A stretch of DNA of 59,208 bases, taken from Thioalkalivibrio sp. XN8. GTDB taxonomy: Bacteria > Pseudomonadota > Gammaproteobacteria > Steroidobacterales > XN24. The stretch covers positions 1-59,208 of the forward strand of contig NZ_JAALFH010000061.1 of NCBI RefSeq assembly GCF_011058255.1, in the 5' to 3' direction. Position 1 is the first letter of the stretch; each line of letters opens with the position of its first letter. The notes beneath the pieces were generated by a model. That model was not told the DNA's origin. It saw only the letters and a list, made by a program, of their open reading frames with translations, and ran no database searches. Shown one piece after another: positions 35,026 through 43,254 of this stretch. The translations under genes and the position numbers were made by a program.

Positions 35026-35955
35026 ATGGAGTTGCTCCACGCCATCGGTCTCTTGGTGGCCGCCATGACGATAGGGACCGTTTCGATTGCCCTGGTCATG
35101 TTTTCAATGAGGCTGATCAGCTTACCTGGGACGCTCATCTGGCATGCTGGCAGGCGGTCCGGTGAATCACCCGTTCTGGGTGGGGCGGGTCTACTCGTGT
35201 ATAGCTTTGCCGCTGCGTTTGTAGCCGGAGCATACATAGTCTTTGTCATAGGCGTTCTCCGACATATCGCGCAGGACAACCCATCCATGCCAACCTGGCC
35301 CCTATGGATTGGAGTCTGGTTCCATGCCTTGGCCCCCGCCGCTTTCATCGCCGGCGCCGATTACCCCCGATCCGAGCGTCCGGATACTCCCCCCTCTGGA
35401 CTTCTACAGCTGATAACACTCGGAATTTTCTTCACGGCTCTTCTATCGCCTGTGTCCTTGCAACCTCTCTATCACTGGGTGCCGCTAAGTGATTACGCCT
35501 CGGGTGCGGATACCGCCCCTGAGGCATCCAAGAATCAGGCACAGGTGGTCTTCGGGCCGGCACATACTGAGGCTGTCCAGTCTTTCTTCTTCGCATATCA
35601 GCTTACTCAGAGCGTCGGTCCCGAAGCAGCGAAGCTGGTTCGCGCAGTTACCGATTTCCAGCAGTACGTTGAGAGCGTCAAAGCCCCGCTCAAACAAGCG
35701 CGCGCCTATCTCGAGCAATGTGATCCACAGTTACTAAACGACGTATACGCCGGATGGGGTGATATCACCGAAGAGAAGTTCCAGCCCGGTGTGGAACATT
35801 TGCTCCGTGGAATCTCATCCGAGGTGGACCGGCAGGCTCTCGCCGAGGGGGATGAACTTCTAAGTGAATTTTCGGACTGGCTCGAAGCCAATTGGAATCG
35901 ACTTGGCCGACGCCTGGAGCAAGTTGATTTTGCCGAGCCCCACGCACCAGACTGA
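35026..35955 (+). CDS. Four-helix inner-membrane protein with soluble C-terminus
   Basis: 309 aa from ATG 35026. Four hydrophobic segments in the first 155 residues (LLHAIGLLVAAMTIGTVSIA, LLVYSFAAAFVAGAYIVFVI, WIGVWFHALAPAAFIAGA, LITLGIFFTALLSPVSL), then a helical soluble domain of about 150 residues. No family recognised. The next gene starts 18 bp downstream in the same direction. Confidence 0.7.
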   Translation: MELLHAIGLLVAAMTIGTVSIALVMFSMRLISLPGTLIWHAGRRSGESPVLGGAGLLVYSFAAAFVAGAYIVFVIGVLRHIAQDNPSMPTWPLWIGVWFHALAPAAFIAGADYPRSERPDTPPSGLLQLITLGIFFTALLSPVSLQPLYHWVPLSDYASGADTAPEASKNQAQVVFGPAHTEAVQSFFFAYQLTQSVGPEAAKLVRAVTDFQQYVESVKAPLKQARAYLEQCDPQLLNDVYAGWGDITEEKFQPGVEHLLRGISSEVDRQALAEGDELLSEFSDWLEANWNRLGRRLEQVDFAEPHAPD

Positions 35956-35973
35956 GAATCCAATAGGAAGGAT

Positions 35974-36672
35974 ATGAATCAACTCGTAAAAGGCTCAAAG
36001 AAACTTCCATATGTGATCGTCCTGATTGGATCGTGTGCTTCGATTCCCGCCGTCCAAGCCGACGAGTTTCCCTGGCTCATGACCGCCTACCACTATGCGG
36101 ATCTCTCAGAAGAGCAAGAAGCCATCTATCGAGACTCGTATCTCGAGACCATGGGCTTTCTACTTTATGGTTACGTTGACCCGAGAAACCCGGAAGCAGC
36201 ACGCGCGCTGAATGGCCTTATCGACTGCACTGAGCAAACACGTCAGAAAAATTCCTGGACCAACTACTTCAGCTGGTTCGTAGGGAAGCATGGCGAAAAG
36301 GCGGGAGCATGGCTTCTTTACAACGAAGTCACGCCCACTGTTTGCAGTGACTACTTCGAAAAGGCTGGGACTCAGCCGAGGGTGCTGCAGGTGCGATCGC
36401 ATAAGGAGTGGAAGAGCTGGTCGCAGGCAGATAGGTCAGTCTATGTTCAAGGCTACCTGGATACCGTCGCCGCCATGCAGTTCCGGCTAGAAGCACAAGG
36501 CCAGCCGAACGATCTGGACTTGATTGCCCAGCTAATTACGACGGTCGGTATAGAGGGAATACTCCGTGACGTCGAGGGAATCGAGTTTGAGTCGGAATAT
36601 CCTCTGCCTTGGTCGATATCACGTGGGCTGGGGCGTGCCAAGGACAGGATGCAGCAGGCCTCAGGCCCATAG
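35974..36672 (+). CDS. Secreted hypothetical protein
   Basis: 232 aa. Signal peptide with likely cleavage after VQA (SIPAVQA-DEFPW). AGGAAGG stands 4 bp before the ATG. Two similar blocks, YRDSYLETMGFLLYG and YVQGYLDTVAAMQFR, suggest an internal duplication of a helical unit, somewhat like Rap1a/Tai-type immunity proteins. Probably periplasmic and co-transcribed with the membrane protein upstream. Function unknown. Confidence 0.7.
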   Translation: MNQLVKGSKKLPYVIVLIGSCASIPAVQADEFPWLMTAYHYADLSEEQEAIYRDSYLETMGFLLYGYVDPRNPEAARALNGLIDCTEQTRQKNSWTNYFSWFVGKHGEKAGAWLLYNEVTPTVCSDYFEKAGTQPRVLQVRSHKEWKSWSQADRSVYVQGYLDTVAAMQFRLEAQGQPNDLDLIAQLITTVGIEGILRDVEGIEFESEYPLPWSISRGLGRAKDRMQQASGP

Positions 36673-36686
36673 ACCCATAGAACCCG

Positions 36687-37409
36687 CTACGACGCATCTT
36701 CTAGGGAGAGTGGATACAGTCGATACTCGGGGCCTGTGGGATCGTGACCGCTAGCCACGATCAAGGAGATCTCAAGCATGGACGGATCAGTTGGCTGAAT
36801 AATCCTGAAATTGCATTGTTGTGCCAATACAGGAAAGACCTCGGAATCCGAGGTCCGCAAGGACTCAAGCCACTCCACCTGCTCTTCCGGCGGTTCATCA
36901 AATTCGCTTCTCAACGCGCTTATGGGCGCGGACTTGACCCTGATCAGGATAGGGGCTGACCTCGCATTGAGGGCTTGCCATATCTTGGGGTACTGCTCTG
37001 GTACGGGGCCCGGAAGACCAGGGACCGATTTGATCAACATCGCTTCAAACAACGAAAGCGCATAGGACAGGATCTCCGATCCATGTCGATTGCTTAACGC
37101 GTACCTGACGGCAGTGAACTTTGACGGGGATGCGTATGTATTGCCGTGCTGGAAATTCATGCCCGCCCTCGACTGACTGAGCATCGTCCTGAACGCATCG
37201 ACTTGGACTAGATACTCGCTTCTCGCCTCGAGATATGCCTCTGCCAAAGGCAAGACATATCGGCCGAATTCCAGGATCCGCCAAGCGTCAACAGGGTTCT
37301 TTGCCCCCAGGCCGAACTCCTGGATGCTTCTCAGAAACAGGCTAGACGTACCATGGTAGAGGTCTAAGCCCGACGCGGACTGTACCGACCGCTTGTTCGG
37401 CGAATGCAT
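36687..37409 (-). CDS. Possible ADP-ribosyltransferase-fold protein
   Basis: 240 aa from ATG 37407-37409; the frame is open further upstream through a repeat and is not used there. LYHGTSSLFLRSIQEFGLG (residue about 17) and NTYASPSKFTAVRYAL (about 101) match the His-Gly-Thr and Tyr-x(n)-Ala-x-x-Tyr-Ala patterns of ART/PARP-like folds. A catalytic Glu/Gln cannot be fixed by eye. Convergent with the secreted protein gene. The call is tentative. Confidence 0.6.
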   Translation of the reverse strand: MHSPNKRSVQSASGLDLYHGTSSLFLRSIQEFGLGAKNPVDAWRILEFGRYVLPLAEAYLEARSEYLVQVDAFRTMLSQSRAGMNFQHGNTYASPSKFTAVRYALSNRHGSEILSYALSLFEAMLIKSVPGLPGPVPEQYPKIWQALNARSAPILIRVKSAPISALRSEFDEPPEEQVEWLESLRTSDSEVFPVLAQQCNFRIIQPTDPSMLEISLIVASGHDPTGPEYRLYPLSLEDAS

Positions 37410-37423
37410 TCTAATCAAACCGC

Positions 37424-37557
37424 CCCCGCGCGGGTCTTCTTTTGCCCACAACAAGGAGAACCCCGTGAAAATCTTCTCTTCCCTCGCCTCCCTGGATGAA
37501 CCCCGGGTAACCCCGCTGACGCCCGCCCTTGAGGGAACTTCGCCCGACGAGCTGTAG
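37424..37557 (+). repeat. Leader repeat with GC stem and mini-ORF, copy B
   Basis: CCCGCGCGGG followed by a T-rich tract, then ACAAGGAGAACCCC and a GTG mini-ORF (37465-37557, 30 codons) beginning VKIFSSLASLD. The same arrangement occurs at 46522-46681. The strong ribosome-binding site and shared first ten codons suggest a decayed copy of a common small gene or leader. Confidence 0.6.
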
Positions 37558-37603
37558 CAAGAGCCGTACGCTCCGCGAGCCGCGGACAATGCTTCAATGG
37601 AAT

Positions 37604-37975
37604 TCAGTTGCCTCTAACTTCCCCATCTCCCCTGGTTCCCTCCGAGTGCTCTTGCTGCCCGAATCTGATCGCCGACCAGAACACGGCAAGCGTTATGGCG
37701 TTCAGGATCACCCACAGCAACTTGCTATACAGGTAAATCGGGAAGATTGGGTTATACAGGACGGCTATACCTGCGAGCAGCCAAGTGAGCGGCCCGCCTG
37801 CGGCCCCTTGAGAGTGCAACTTCCAGATCAGCCATATTGCGACAAGACATGTCACGAGCCGGGTAATCGTGTAGTACCCGTACGGCAGGTCAGCGAGCCC
37901 TACGACATAAAACACAAGAACCACCCAGAAGGGGTCCGTCGGGAATTCCGTAGCCTTGGAACGCATCTGCATCAT
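37604..37975 (-). CDS. Small membrane protein, DUF6804-like
   Basis: 123 aa from ATG 37973-37975, which overlaps the previous stop (ATGA). Three hydrophobic helices: PFWVVLVFYVVGLADLPYGYY, then TRLVTCLVAIWLIWK, and LTWLLAGIAVLYNPIFPIYLYSKLLWVILNAITL in pieces. The LYNPIFPI turn is a DUF6804 hallmark. Last gene of the GrpE/Hsp70 operon. Function unknown. Confidence 0.72.
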   Translation of the reverse strand: MMQMRSKATEFPTDPFWVVLVFYVVGLADLPYGYYTITRLVTCLVAIWLIWKLHSQGAAGGPLTWLLAGIAVLYNPIFPIYLYSKLLWVILNAITLAVFWSAIRFGQQEHSEGTRGDGEVRGN

Positions 37976-38373
37976 CGGCACATCCGCGCCGCCTCCAGGG
38001 ATGTGGCTCGGGCAATACATCGCCGGACAGAGTCGAGGCGATTCCGGGTGGCTTCAAGCTCGGTCAGGAGGTTGTTGTACTTGGCAGCCAACTCATCGTG
38101 GTCGTATGCGACTGATCTGCACGTCCGTGCCAGGTCGTCATACTCGCTCACTACGTCGTCGAGCTTCGACTTACACACAAAGCCCCCGAAGCCACACGTA
38201 TAGGCGTCAAAGCAGACGGCATCGTCCGACACACATTTTGCAAACGAGTTGCATACCTTGTCTCCGTAATCGAGGCATGCCGCGCGCTTGCCAATCGGGC
38301 ACGAGAAAGTACTTTCGAACGCCTCTGAGGGCATAAGCCAGAGAATCAAGAAGACAGCGACGATTTGGCGCAC
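37972..38373 (-). CDS. Secreted cysteine-rich protein with coiled coil
   Basis: 133 aa from GTG 38371-38373, chosen because GGGGGAG lies just upstream and it gives a signal peptide (IVAVFLILWLMPSEAFE). The mature part has about ten cysteines in the first half (CPIGKRAACLDYGDKVC, CGFGGFVC) and a helical, coiled-coil-like second half. Likely disulphide-bonded in the periplasm. Eighth gene of the operon. Confidence 0.68.
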   Translation of the reverse strand: MRQIVAVFLILWLMPSEAFESTFSCPIGKRAACLDYGDKVCNSFAKCVSDDAVCFDAYTCGFGGFVCKSKLDDVVSEYDDLARTCRSVAYDHDELAAKYNNLLTELEATRNRLDSVRRCIARATSLEAARMCR

Positions 38374-38491
38374 TGGGATCTCCCCCTGAGCAAAACGGCT
38401 GGCTATAGGCTCGAACAGACCCATCGAGGCGTGGCTTGCACGGGCCCTCACCGCGCCGACGAATCCTCCAGTAATTCTGGGCGACGATGCC

Positions 38492-38755
38492 TCAACGAAT
38501 CATCGCCAGGATACCGATTGCCGCACCCATACCCGCGACGCCCGAAATAACTACTGCGCCGAATGTTCCCAACTTGGGCTGTAGCGCGTAGTAACAGCCG
38601 AGCGCGACCAGACCACCGACAACGCCGAAGAGCCTGACGATGATTACTACCAATAGGGTCGGCCAGATCCAGGCCCAAGAGCTGGTAGTGCTCTCTTCGC
38701 CTGGAGCCTGCGTTTGCGCTTCCACGGGTGGCGCATTGGAGTCCTGATAGGCCAT
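38492..38755 (-). CDS. Small two-helix membrane protein
   Basis: 87 aa. Pro/Gln-rich N-terminus, then two membrane segments (WAWIWPTLLVVIIVRLFGVV and FGAVVISGVAGMGAAIGILAM). ATG at 38753-38755. Lies 17 bp after the preceding gene in the operon. No family recognised. Confidence 0.68.
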   Translation of the reverse strand: MAYQDSNAPPVEAQTQAPGEESTTSSWAWIWPTLLVVIIVRLFGVVGGLVALGCYYALQPKLGTFGAVVISGVAGMGAAIGILAMIR

Positions 38756-38772
38756 GTTTATCTCCAGGATAA

Positions 38773-39441
38773 CTATCTGATCATGAAACTCTTTTTTACC
38801 CGGTCGTGGGCATCCCTCGCTGCCTGGTCGCCATCCACATACGAAAGCGTAATCAGGGCCTTCTCCGAGCCCAAGAGAACGTGATACTGACTCACCCGCA
38901 CTACTTCCAAGGGATCGACTGTCGATGTACGCGCGTATCGGATGACCAGGGCGAGTTGCCCTCCAAGCATCTCAGCGGTAACGCTTGATTGACCCACTTC
39001 CGAGATTCCTTGCTTCTCCATACCGGTCCACATCGTTGGCGCCATCTCCCGCCAGGCTTCCGCCAGACCGTTGAGAACTCCGCGTCGATCCGCCTCCAAC
39101 TCGCGCTGAAGCTCCGCCTGCGACACGGGCGGATCGACCGGGGTGATGGAAACTCGAACGATTACCCTGGAGGGCGCCGGATAGGACTGAACAGAAAGCG
39201 CCGCCATATGTGTGGCCGCGATTCCCGTTTGCTGCTCTGCGAGCTCCTTTACTCGCAGGCGCTGCTCGGCGTCACTGATTGACCAGGTGCCAGGGACTTC
39301 GAGCTGAACCCGGTTCTTCACGTTGAGCGTGGTGTAGCCCGCCGGTTGAGCGTTCGTGGCCTGATTCCAGGCCACCAGTGAACAAACCAGCGCTGCGCCA
39401 AAAGCCACTCCATACCTGAAACTCATCTCACGACCCCACAT
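38773..39441 (-). CDS. Exported protein, PsbP/DcrB-like fold suspected
   Basis: Up to 222 aa. The start at 39441 shares the A of TGATG with the upstream stop; ATG 39426 is an alternative. Signal peptide (VAFGAALVCSLVAWNQATNAQ), then VQLEVPGTWSISDA and SYPAPSRVIVRVSI, a pattern seen in PsbP/DcrB-type exported proteins. Sixth gene of the operon. Function unknown. Confidence 0.7.
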   Translation of the reverse strand: MWGREMSFRYGVAFGAALVCSLVAWNQATNAQPAGYTTLNVKNRVQLEVPGTWSISDAEQRLRVKELAEQQTGIAATHMAALSVQSYPAPSRVIVRVSITPVDPPVSQAELQRELEADRRGVLNGLAEAWREMAPTMWTGMEKQGISEVGQSSVTAEMLGGQLALVIRYARTSTVDPLEVVRVSQYHVLLGSEKALITLSYVDGDQAARDAHDRVKKSFMIR

Positions 39442-40862
39442 CAGTTCTGGGTGAGCAAGCTCGTCAGTAGTTCTTGCAGCACTGGCTGCAAGTTCTCTCG
39501 GCTTCGCGTCGAACCGGTACCCTCGTAGACATTGATCGCGATGGGCAGGGAGTTCAGCAGAGTCATGCCACTGAGGCCCGTGATCGTGCGGGTTGTGTCT
39601 TCGACAGACATATTCATTCGCATTGAGAAGTAGAACGCGTTTCCATCGCGACCAATCGGGTTGACTTCTGGCTGGGAAAGTTCGACCCGATACGTGTCAA
39701 ACGCGGCTTGGAGCCTTTTATTCAGTTCCTGAGGGCTTATGCGCGGGTTCGCCGAGGAGATACCGGCAAGAAATGCTTCACGGCCTACCTCGAACCGCTG
39801 AAAGTCGCCGCCTGGCCCCAGGAGTTGAATCTGAAGCCAGTGATCCAATGTGTCTCTCCGGCCGTTCTTGTATTCATCGAGCTCGGTACACTGCACAGCG
39901 GCATGCAACAGACGAACGTCCTTACCGAGTGACCGCTTGGTCAGGCTTAGCAGTTCCTCTTCACGCGGAGTCCCACCAAGGGTGCAATAGCCGTTTGGAT
40001 TGGAGAACACGAGGCGTTGCCCAAGCGCCTGGATCGTCTCCTTTGAAGCCCCAGACCTTGCCCGCTGATTGATGGCTTGCTCCAGCTGTCGCAACAAGTC
40101 CGGGGTCTCTCGACCGTCAACGCTGATGCCGTAGCTGCGCTGAAACGCTTCGATTGCTGACCTGGTCCGCTGGCCGTAGATTCCATCTGCGACACCAGGG
40201 TTGTATCCAAGCTCGGACAATGCATTCTGGATGGCGAGTGTGAGCTGCGATCTTTGGGCAGCGGGCTGTGCGGTCAACCCAGGGCTCGGCGAGAGCTCCC
40301 GCAAAGCTTCGGCCACAATCGCTGAACGAAGGGGCTCTACATCCCTTTTCGCGGCTGACAACGCACCACGCCGGTACTGGAAGCTCCCGCAACGCCTGTT
40401 GTAGTCCTCGACGGATAAATTGAACTTCGTTTGGATCGCGAGAGAGTTGACCTCGGGCCTGATGGCCTCGAGCCGGATATCCTCGCGCAGGCACCAACGA
40501 ATTTCGGCCACCGAGAGAATGCGATTGGAACCGGCCGGGGGCTTTGTGAAACTCGGAGTGGTTGGCTGCGCGGGCGCAGATTCTGGCGCATTCTGAGCCG
40601 ACGCAGGTGGCTGCCAGGTTGGCGGTTTCCGAGAGGCCTCGTCTACGACGCTCAGAATCCAAATTATTGTGACGGCGGCGATTGCGTACCAAACCCAGGC
40701 TTTGGACCCGCCGGTTTTCCTTTGTTGGCTACTACGCCAGGTGTTCTCAGATGAACTGCTCCGAGGGCGTGTCTCGGATGCAGTGTTTCTCCGATCTTCC
40801 TGCGTGGGAACACCGGCGTCTTTAAAGCCAGCGAAATCTACAGCTTCCCGTTCGTCTGACAT
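39441..40862 (-). CDS. Membrane-anchored protein with peptidoglycan-binding domain
   Basis: 473 aa. Ser/Arg-rich cytosolic N-terminus, one membrane helix (KAWVWYAIAAVTIIWILSVV, about residues 54-73), a Pro-rich linker, and a PG_binding_1 domain (IQNALSELGYNPGVADGIYG, about 210-260). The C-terminal 170 residues are unrecognised. The protein could link the inner membrane to the wall. It begins 3 bp after the M48 protease stop in the operon. Confidence 0.78.
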   Translation of the reverse strand: MSDEREAVDFAGFKDAGVPTQEDRRNTASETRPRSSSSENTWRSSQQRKTGGSKAWVWYAIAAVTIIWILSVVDEASRKPPTWQPPASAQNAPESAPAQPTTPSFTKPPAGSNRILSVAEIRWCLREDIRLEAIRPEVNSLAIQTKFNLSVEDYNRRCGSFQYRRGALSAAKRDVEPLRSAIVAEALRELSPSPGLTAQPAAQRSQLTLAIQNALSELGYNPGVADGIYGQRTRSAIEAFQRSYGISVDGRETPDLLRQLEQAINQRARSGASKETIQALGQRLVFSNPNGYCTLGGTPREEELLSLTKRSLGKDVRLLHAAVQCTELDEYKNGRRDTLDHWLQIQLLGPGGDFQRFEVGREAFLAGISSANPRISPQELNKRLQAAFDTYRVELSQPEVNPIGRDGNAFYFSMRMNMSVEDTTRTITGLSGMTLLNSLPIAINVYEGTGSTRSRENLQPVLQELLTSLLTQN

Positions 40863-40865
40863 AGC

Positions 40866-42008
40866 TCAGTGTCTTTGTGCGGCCAGACCCAGGCGGTCTT
40901 CGACAATCGTCAACACGCGGCCGAACTGACTCTCCTCGATGCCCAGAGTAGAGAGGTCATTGCGAAGACGCTGCCAGAATTCCCGTCGCCCGGTCTCGGG
41001 GTGGAAGCGGACCTCGCGGATAGCATCCTCAAACTGGATGCCGACCTTGCCAGGTCCGTTCTCGCGCACATAGGACAATGCGCTTTGTACCGCCGGACGC
41101 CCATAAAGACGTTCGATGCCGGCCTGCTCCTCCTTGCTGAACACGCCATCGGAGACTGCGGCGAACAGAACTGCCCACATAGCCGCTCGAGAAAAGCTTT
41201 CCGCCCGGACCCGGGCGAGCATCTGACCAGTCGCTTCTTCCAGCAGGCTTTCCACCCGCTTATCGACTCTCTCTAAAGCAAGGCCGTGAGTCCCCGTGCC
41301 ATTGAGGCGCCGGGCCGCCTCCGACATCTCGAACCACAAGAGCGCCTTCATGCGAACCGTCAGTATCGGGTGGGATGCAACGATGCCCGAAGCATGCCCG
41401 CCGATACTCTTCAGCCCCCTCAACTGGTCCAGGAAACTCGCCAGGTCGAAGCGCAAATACTCTTCGCTCAGCCCGGTACCCGTCTTCAAGATGGTCCGAT
41501 ATGCGACATCTATCGATCCACAGGCGAGTAGTCCGATCCGGTCCGCGCTTATTTCTCCAGCTCTTTGCAGTGCCAACCAATTGAGCCGCGTACCATCGCC
41601 TGTTGCATCGGTTGGCCTGGGATACAAATTGTGCTCGAAGAACATATGGCCGATCTCGTGGCCAATCACGAATGTGAGCTCTTCATCTGACATGAGTTGA
41701 ATAAGCCCGCTGGAAAGCATCAGAGCGGACTTGTCTTCGCCCCCTATGTGGACGCAAGCAGCCTGCGGGGAGGGGTCGCTGTAAACGTAGCCAGGAATCG
41801 CGCTTTGTAATCCAAGCCGGCTCGACGCGGCCCCTATTGAGGCATGCAAGGCAGGCATAAGCTCCGGGCCTATACTGATGGCATCGGCTAACAGCCGAGA
41901 CCGGGCACTTACATGGGCGTCTTTGGCGTGCTCGCGGTCCAGGTCGATCCCGAAGGTCTTTGGATCGTCCCCGGCGTAACGGCATCCCAGTAAATCGGCG
42001 ATCAACAT
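40866..42008 (-). CDS. M48-type zinc metallopeptidase with TerB-like tail
   Basis: 380 aa. HEIGH zinc motif in VIGHEIGHMFFEH (about residue 119), then a further Glu in GEISADRIG as third ligand, as in M48 peptidases. No clear membrane helix, unlike HtpX. The C-terminal part (AAMWAVLFAAVSDGVFSKEE and following) resembles a TerB-type helical bundle, echoing the next gene upstream. Fourth gene of the Hsp70 operon; it probably degrades clients of the chaperone, which is inference. Confidence 0.82.
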   Translation of the reverse strand: MLIADLLGCRYAGDDPKTFGIDLDREHAKDAHVSARSRLLADAISIGPELMPALHASIGAASSRLGLQSAIPGYVYSDPSPQAACVHIGGEDKSALMLSSGLIQLMSDEELTFVIGHEIGHMFFEHNLYPRPTDATGDGTRLNWLALQRAGEISADRIGLLACGSIDVAYRTILKTGTGLSEEYLRFDLASFLDQLRGLKSIGGHASGIVASHPILTVRMKALLWFEMSEAARRLNGTGTHGLALERVDKRVESLLEEATGQMLARVRAESFSRAAMWAVLFAAVSDGVFSKEEQAGIERLYGRPAVQSALSYVRENGPGKVGIQFEDAIREVRFHPETGRREFWQRLRNDLSTLGIEESQFGRVLTIVEDRLGLAAQRH

Positions 42009-42030
42009 GTGCGAACCTGAACGGACCTAT

Positions 42031-43245
42031 TCATGCAACGTGCTTCCGGCGGGCCGCTGCAATCCGGCTCAGCATCTCCTGCGCCTGCTCCCGCTTGCTC
42101 GGATCCGAGTGGCTGGCGAGGGAGTTCCACTTTCGATACTCCCGATTCAGATGCTTGCGAACCTCCTCCGGTGACATGGCGCCACTGATTCCCAGCAGGC
42201 CGTCATCATCGGCATCACCGACATGCATGGACACCGGGAGTATCTTCTCCTCCATGCCGCGAAGCCTGTCCAGGCTAACCCGCATCCACTCGCCAAGCTG
42301 GCGAATGGTATTTAGTTCAGCCTCTTCCGCTCGGCCATCCGCCGCTGCAACATGCAAGCACAGCTCCAACGCATCGTAGCGGCCTGCCGGATCTGATATC
42401 TCGGTGAGCTCACTGCACATCGCACGCATATCGAGTTCGCCGGCCGTCGCCTTCTGGTATGCCGCCGTTACAAGACCATTGAGCCGCCGCTTTTCCCTGG
42501 ACTTCTCCTCGTCATCCTCGATCGCTTCGACGCGCTTTCCTAACCAGGCGCGTATCACGGCTCCCTCGGCGCGATCCATACTTCCATCCGCCGCACTCAC
42601 GGCCATGGCAAGATCGAGGGTCAGTTCCTCGATCCGAGTGCGGCGTTCTCGCATTTCTTCATAGCCGATCTCAGCCCACTCCACTGAAGTCCGCACGGTT
42701 GCAGATGCGAGCACCACACCGCTCACTCTCTGTCCGAAGAAGTACTTGGCTTCGGGGTTCGCAGAAACGACGTCGACATGGAACTCGAGTCGCCGGGTGC
42801 CGGATCTCGGCAGCGAAACCATATCAATTGGGACGAACGCTCTCCTGGACCAGTCCGAGATGATCGCGTGCTGGTACGGTAGCGGGGCCGCTTCTGTTCG
42901 ATACTCGAGAAGGGGAGTATCCGCCTCCTGCATCCAGTCGAGGGCACAGAAGATGGGCTTCGCCTCTCCGTCGGTAATGTCCATGGCGTGGACGACAAAC
43001 TGAATCTCGAATCCAGCATACGGGGCAGTAATGGGGCCCCTTACCTCGATCTCGAATATGGGTGCCGTGTTGCCTTTGAGCTCTATGGTGGTCTGAGAGA
43101 CTCTGGCCTCGAATCTTCGTGCCGGTGGTTCTTCTCCTTTAACGGTGGCAACAGCCGACTTCGCGGCCGCGCCAATCGCTCTCAGAGCCCCTCCTAGCAA
43201 CCAAAAGGCGAACCATATGCCGGCTAACGTCAGAATGACTTCCAT
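42031..43245 (-). CDS. TerB-domain membrane protein with possible J-like C-terminus
   Basis: 404 aa. N-terminal membrane helix (TLAGIWFAFWLLGGALRAIG), a beta-rich middle (residues about 45-185), a TerB-type domain in two halves (LAMAVSAADGSMDRAE; CLHVAAADGRAEEAELNTI), and a C-terminal helix pair LNREYRKWNSLASHSDPSKRE that resembles helices II-III of a J-domain but has HSD instead of HPD. It lies directly after the Hsp70 gene, where a co-chaperone would be expected. Function inferred. Confidence 0.8.
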   Translation of the reverse strand: MEVILTLAGIWFAFWLLGGALRAIGAAAKSAVATVKGEEPPARRFEARVSQTTIELKGNTAPIFEIEVRGPITAPYAGFEIQFVVHAMDITDGEAKPIFCALDWMQEADTPLLEYRTEAAPLPYQHAIISDWSRRAFVPIDMVSLPRSGTRRLEFHVDVVSANPEAKYFFGQRVSGVVLASATVRTSVEWAEIGYEEMRERRTRIEELTLDLAMAVSAADGSMDRAEGAVIRAWLGKRVEAIEDDEEKSREKRRLNGLVTAAYQKATAGELDMRAMCSELTEISDPAGRYDALELCLHVAAADGRAEEAELNTIRQLGEWMRVSLDRLRGMEEKILPVSMHVGDADDDGLLGISGAMSPEEVRKHLNREYRKWNSLASHSDPSKREQAQEMLSRIAAARRKHVA

Positions 43246-43254
43246 TTCAAACCC

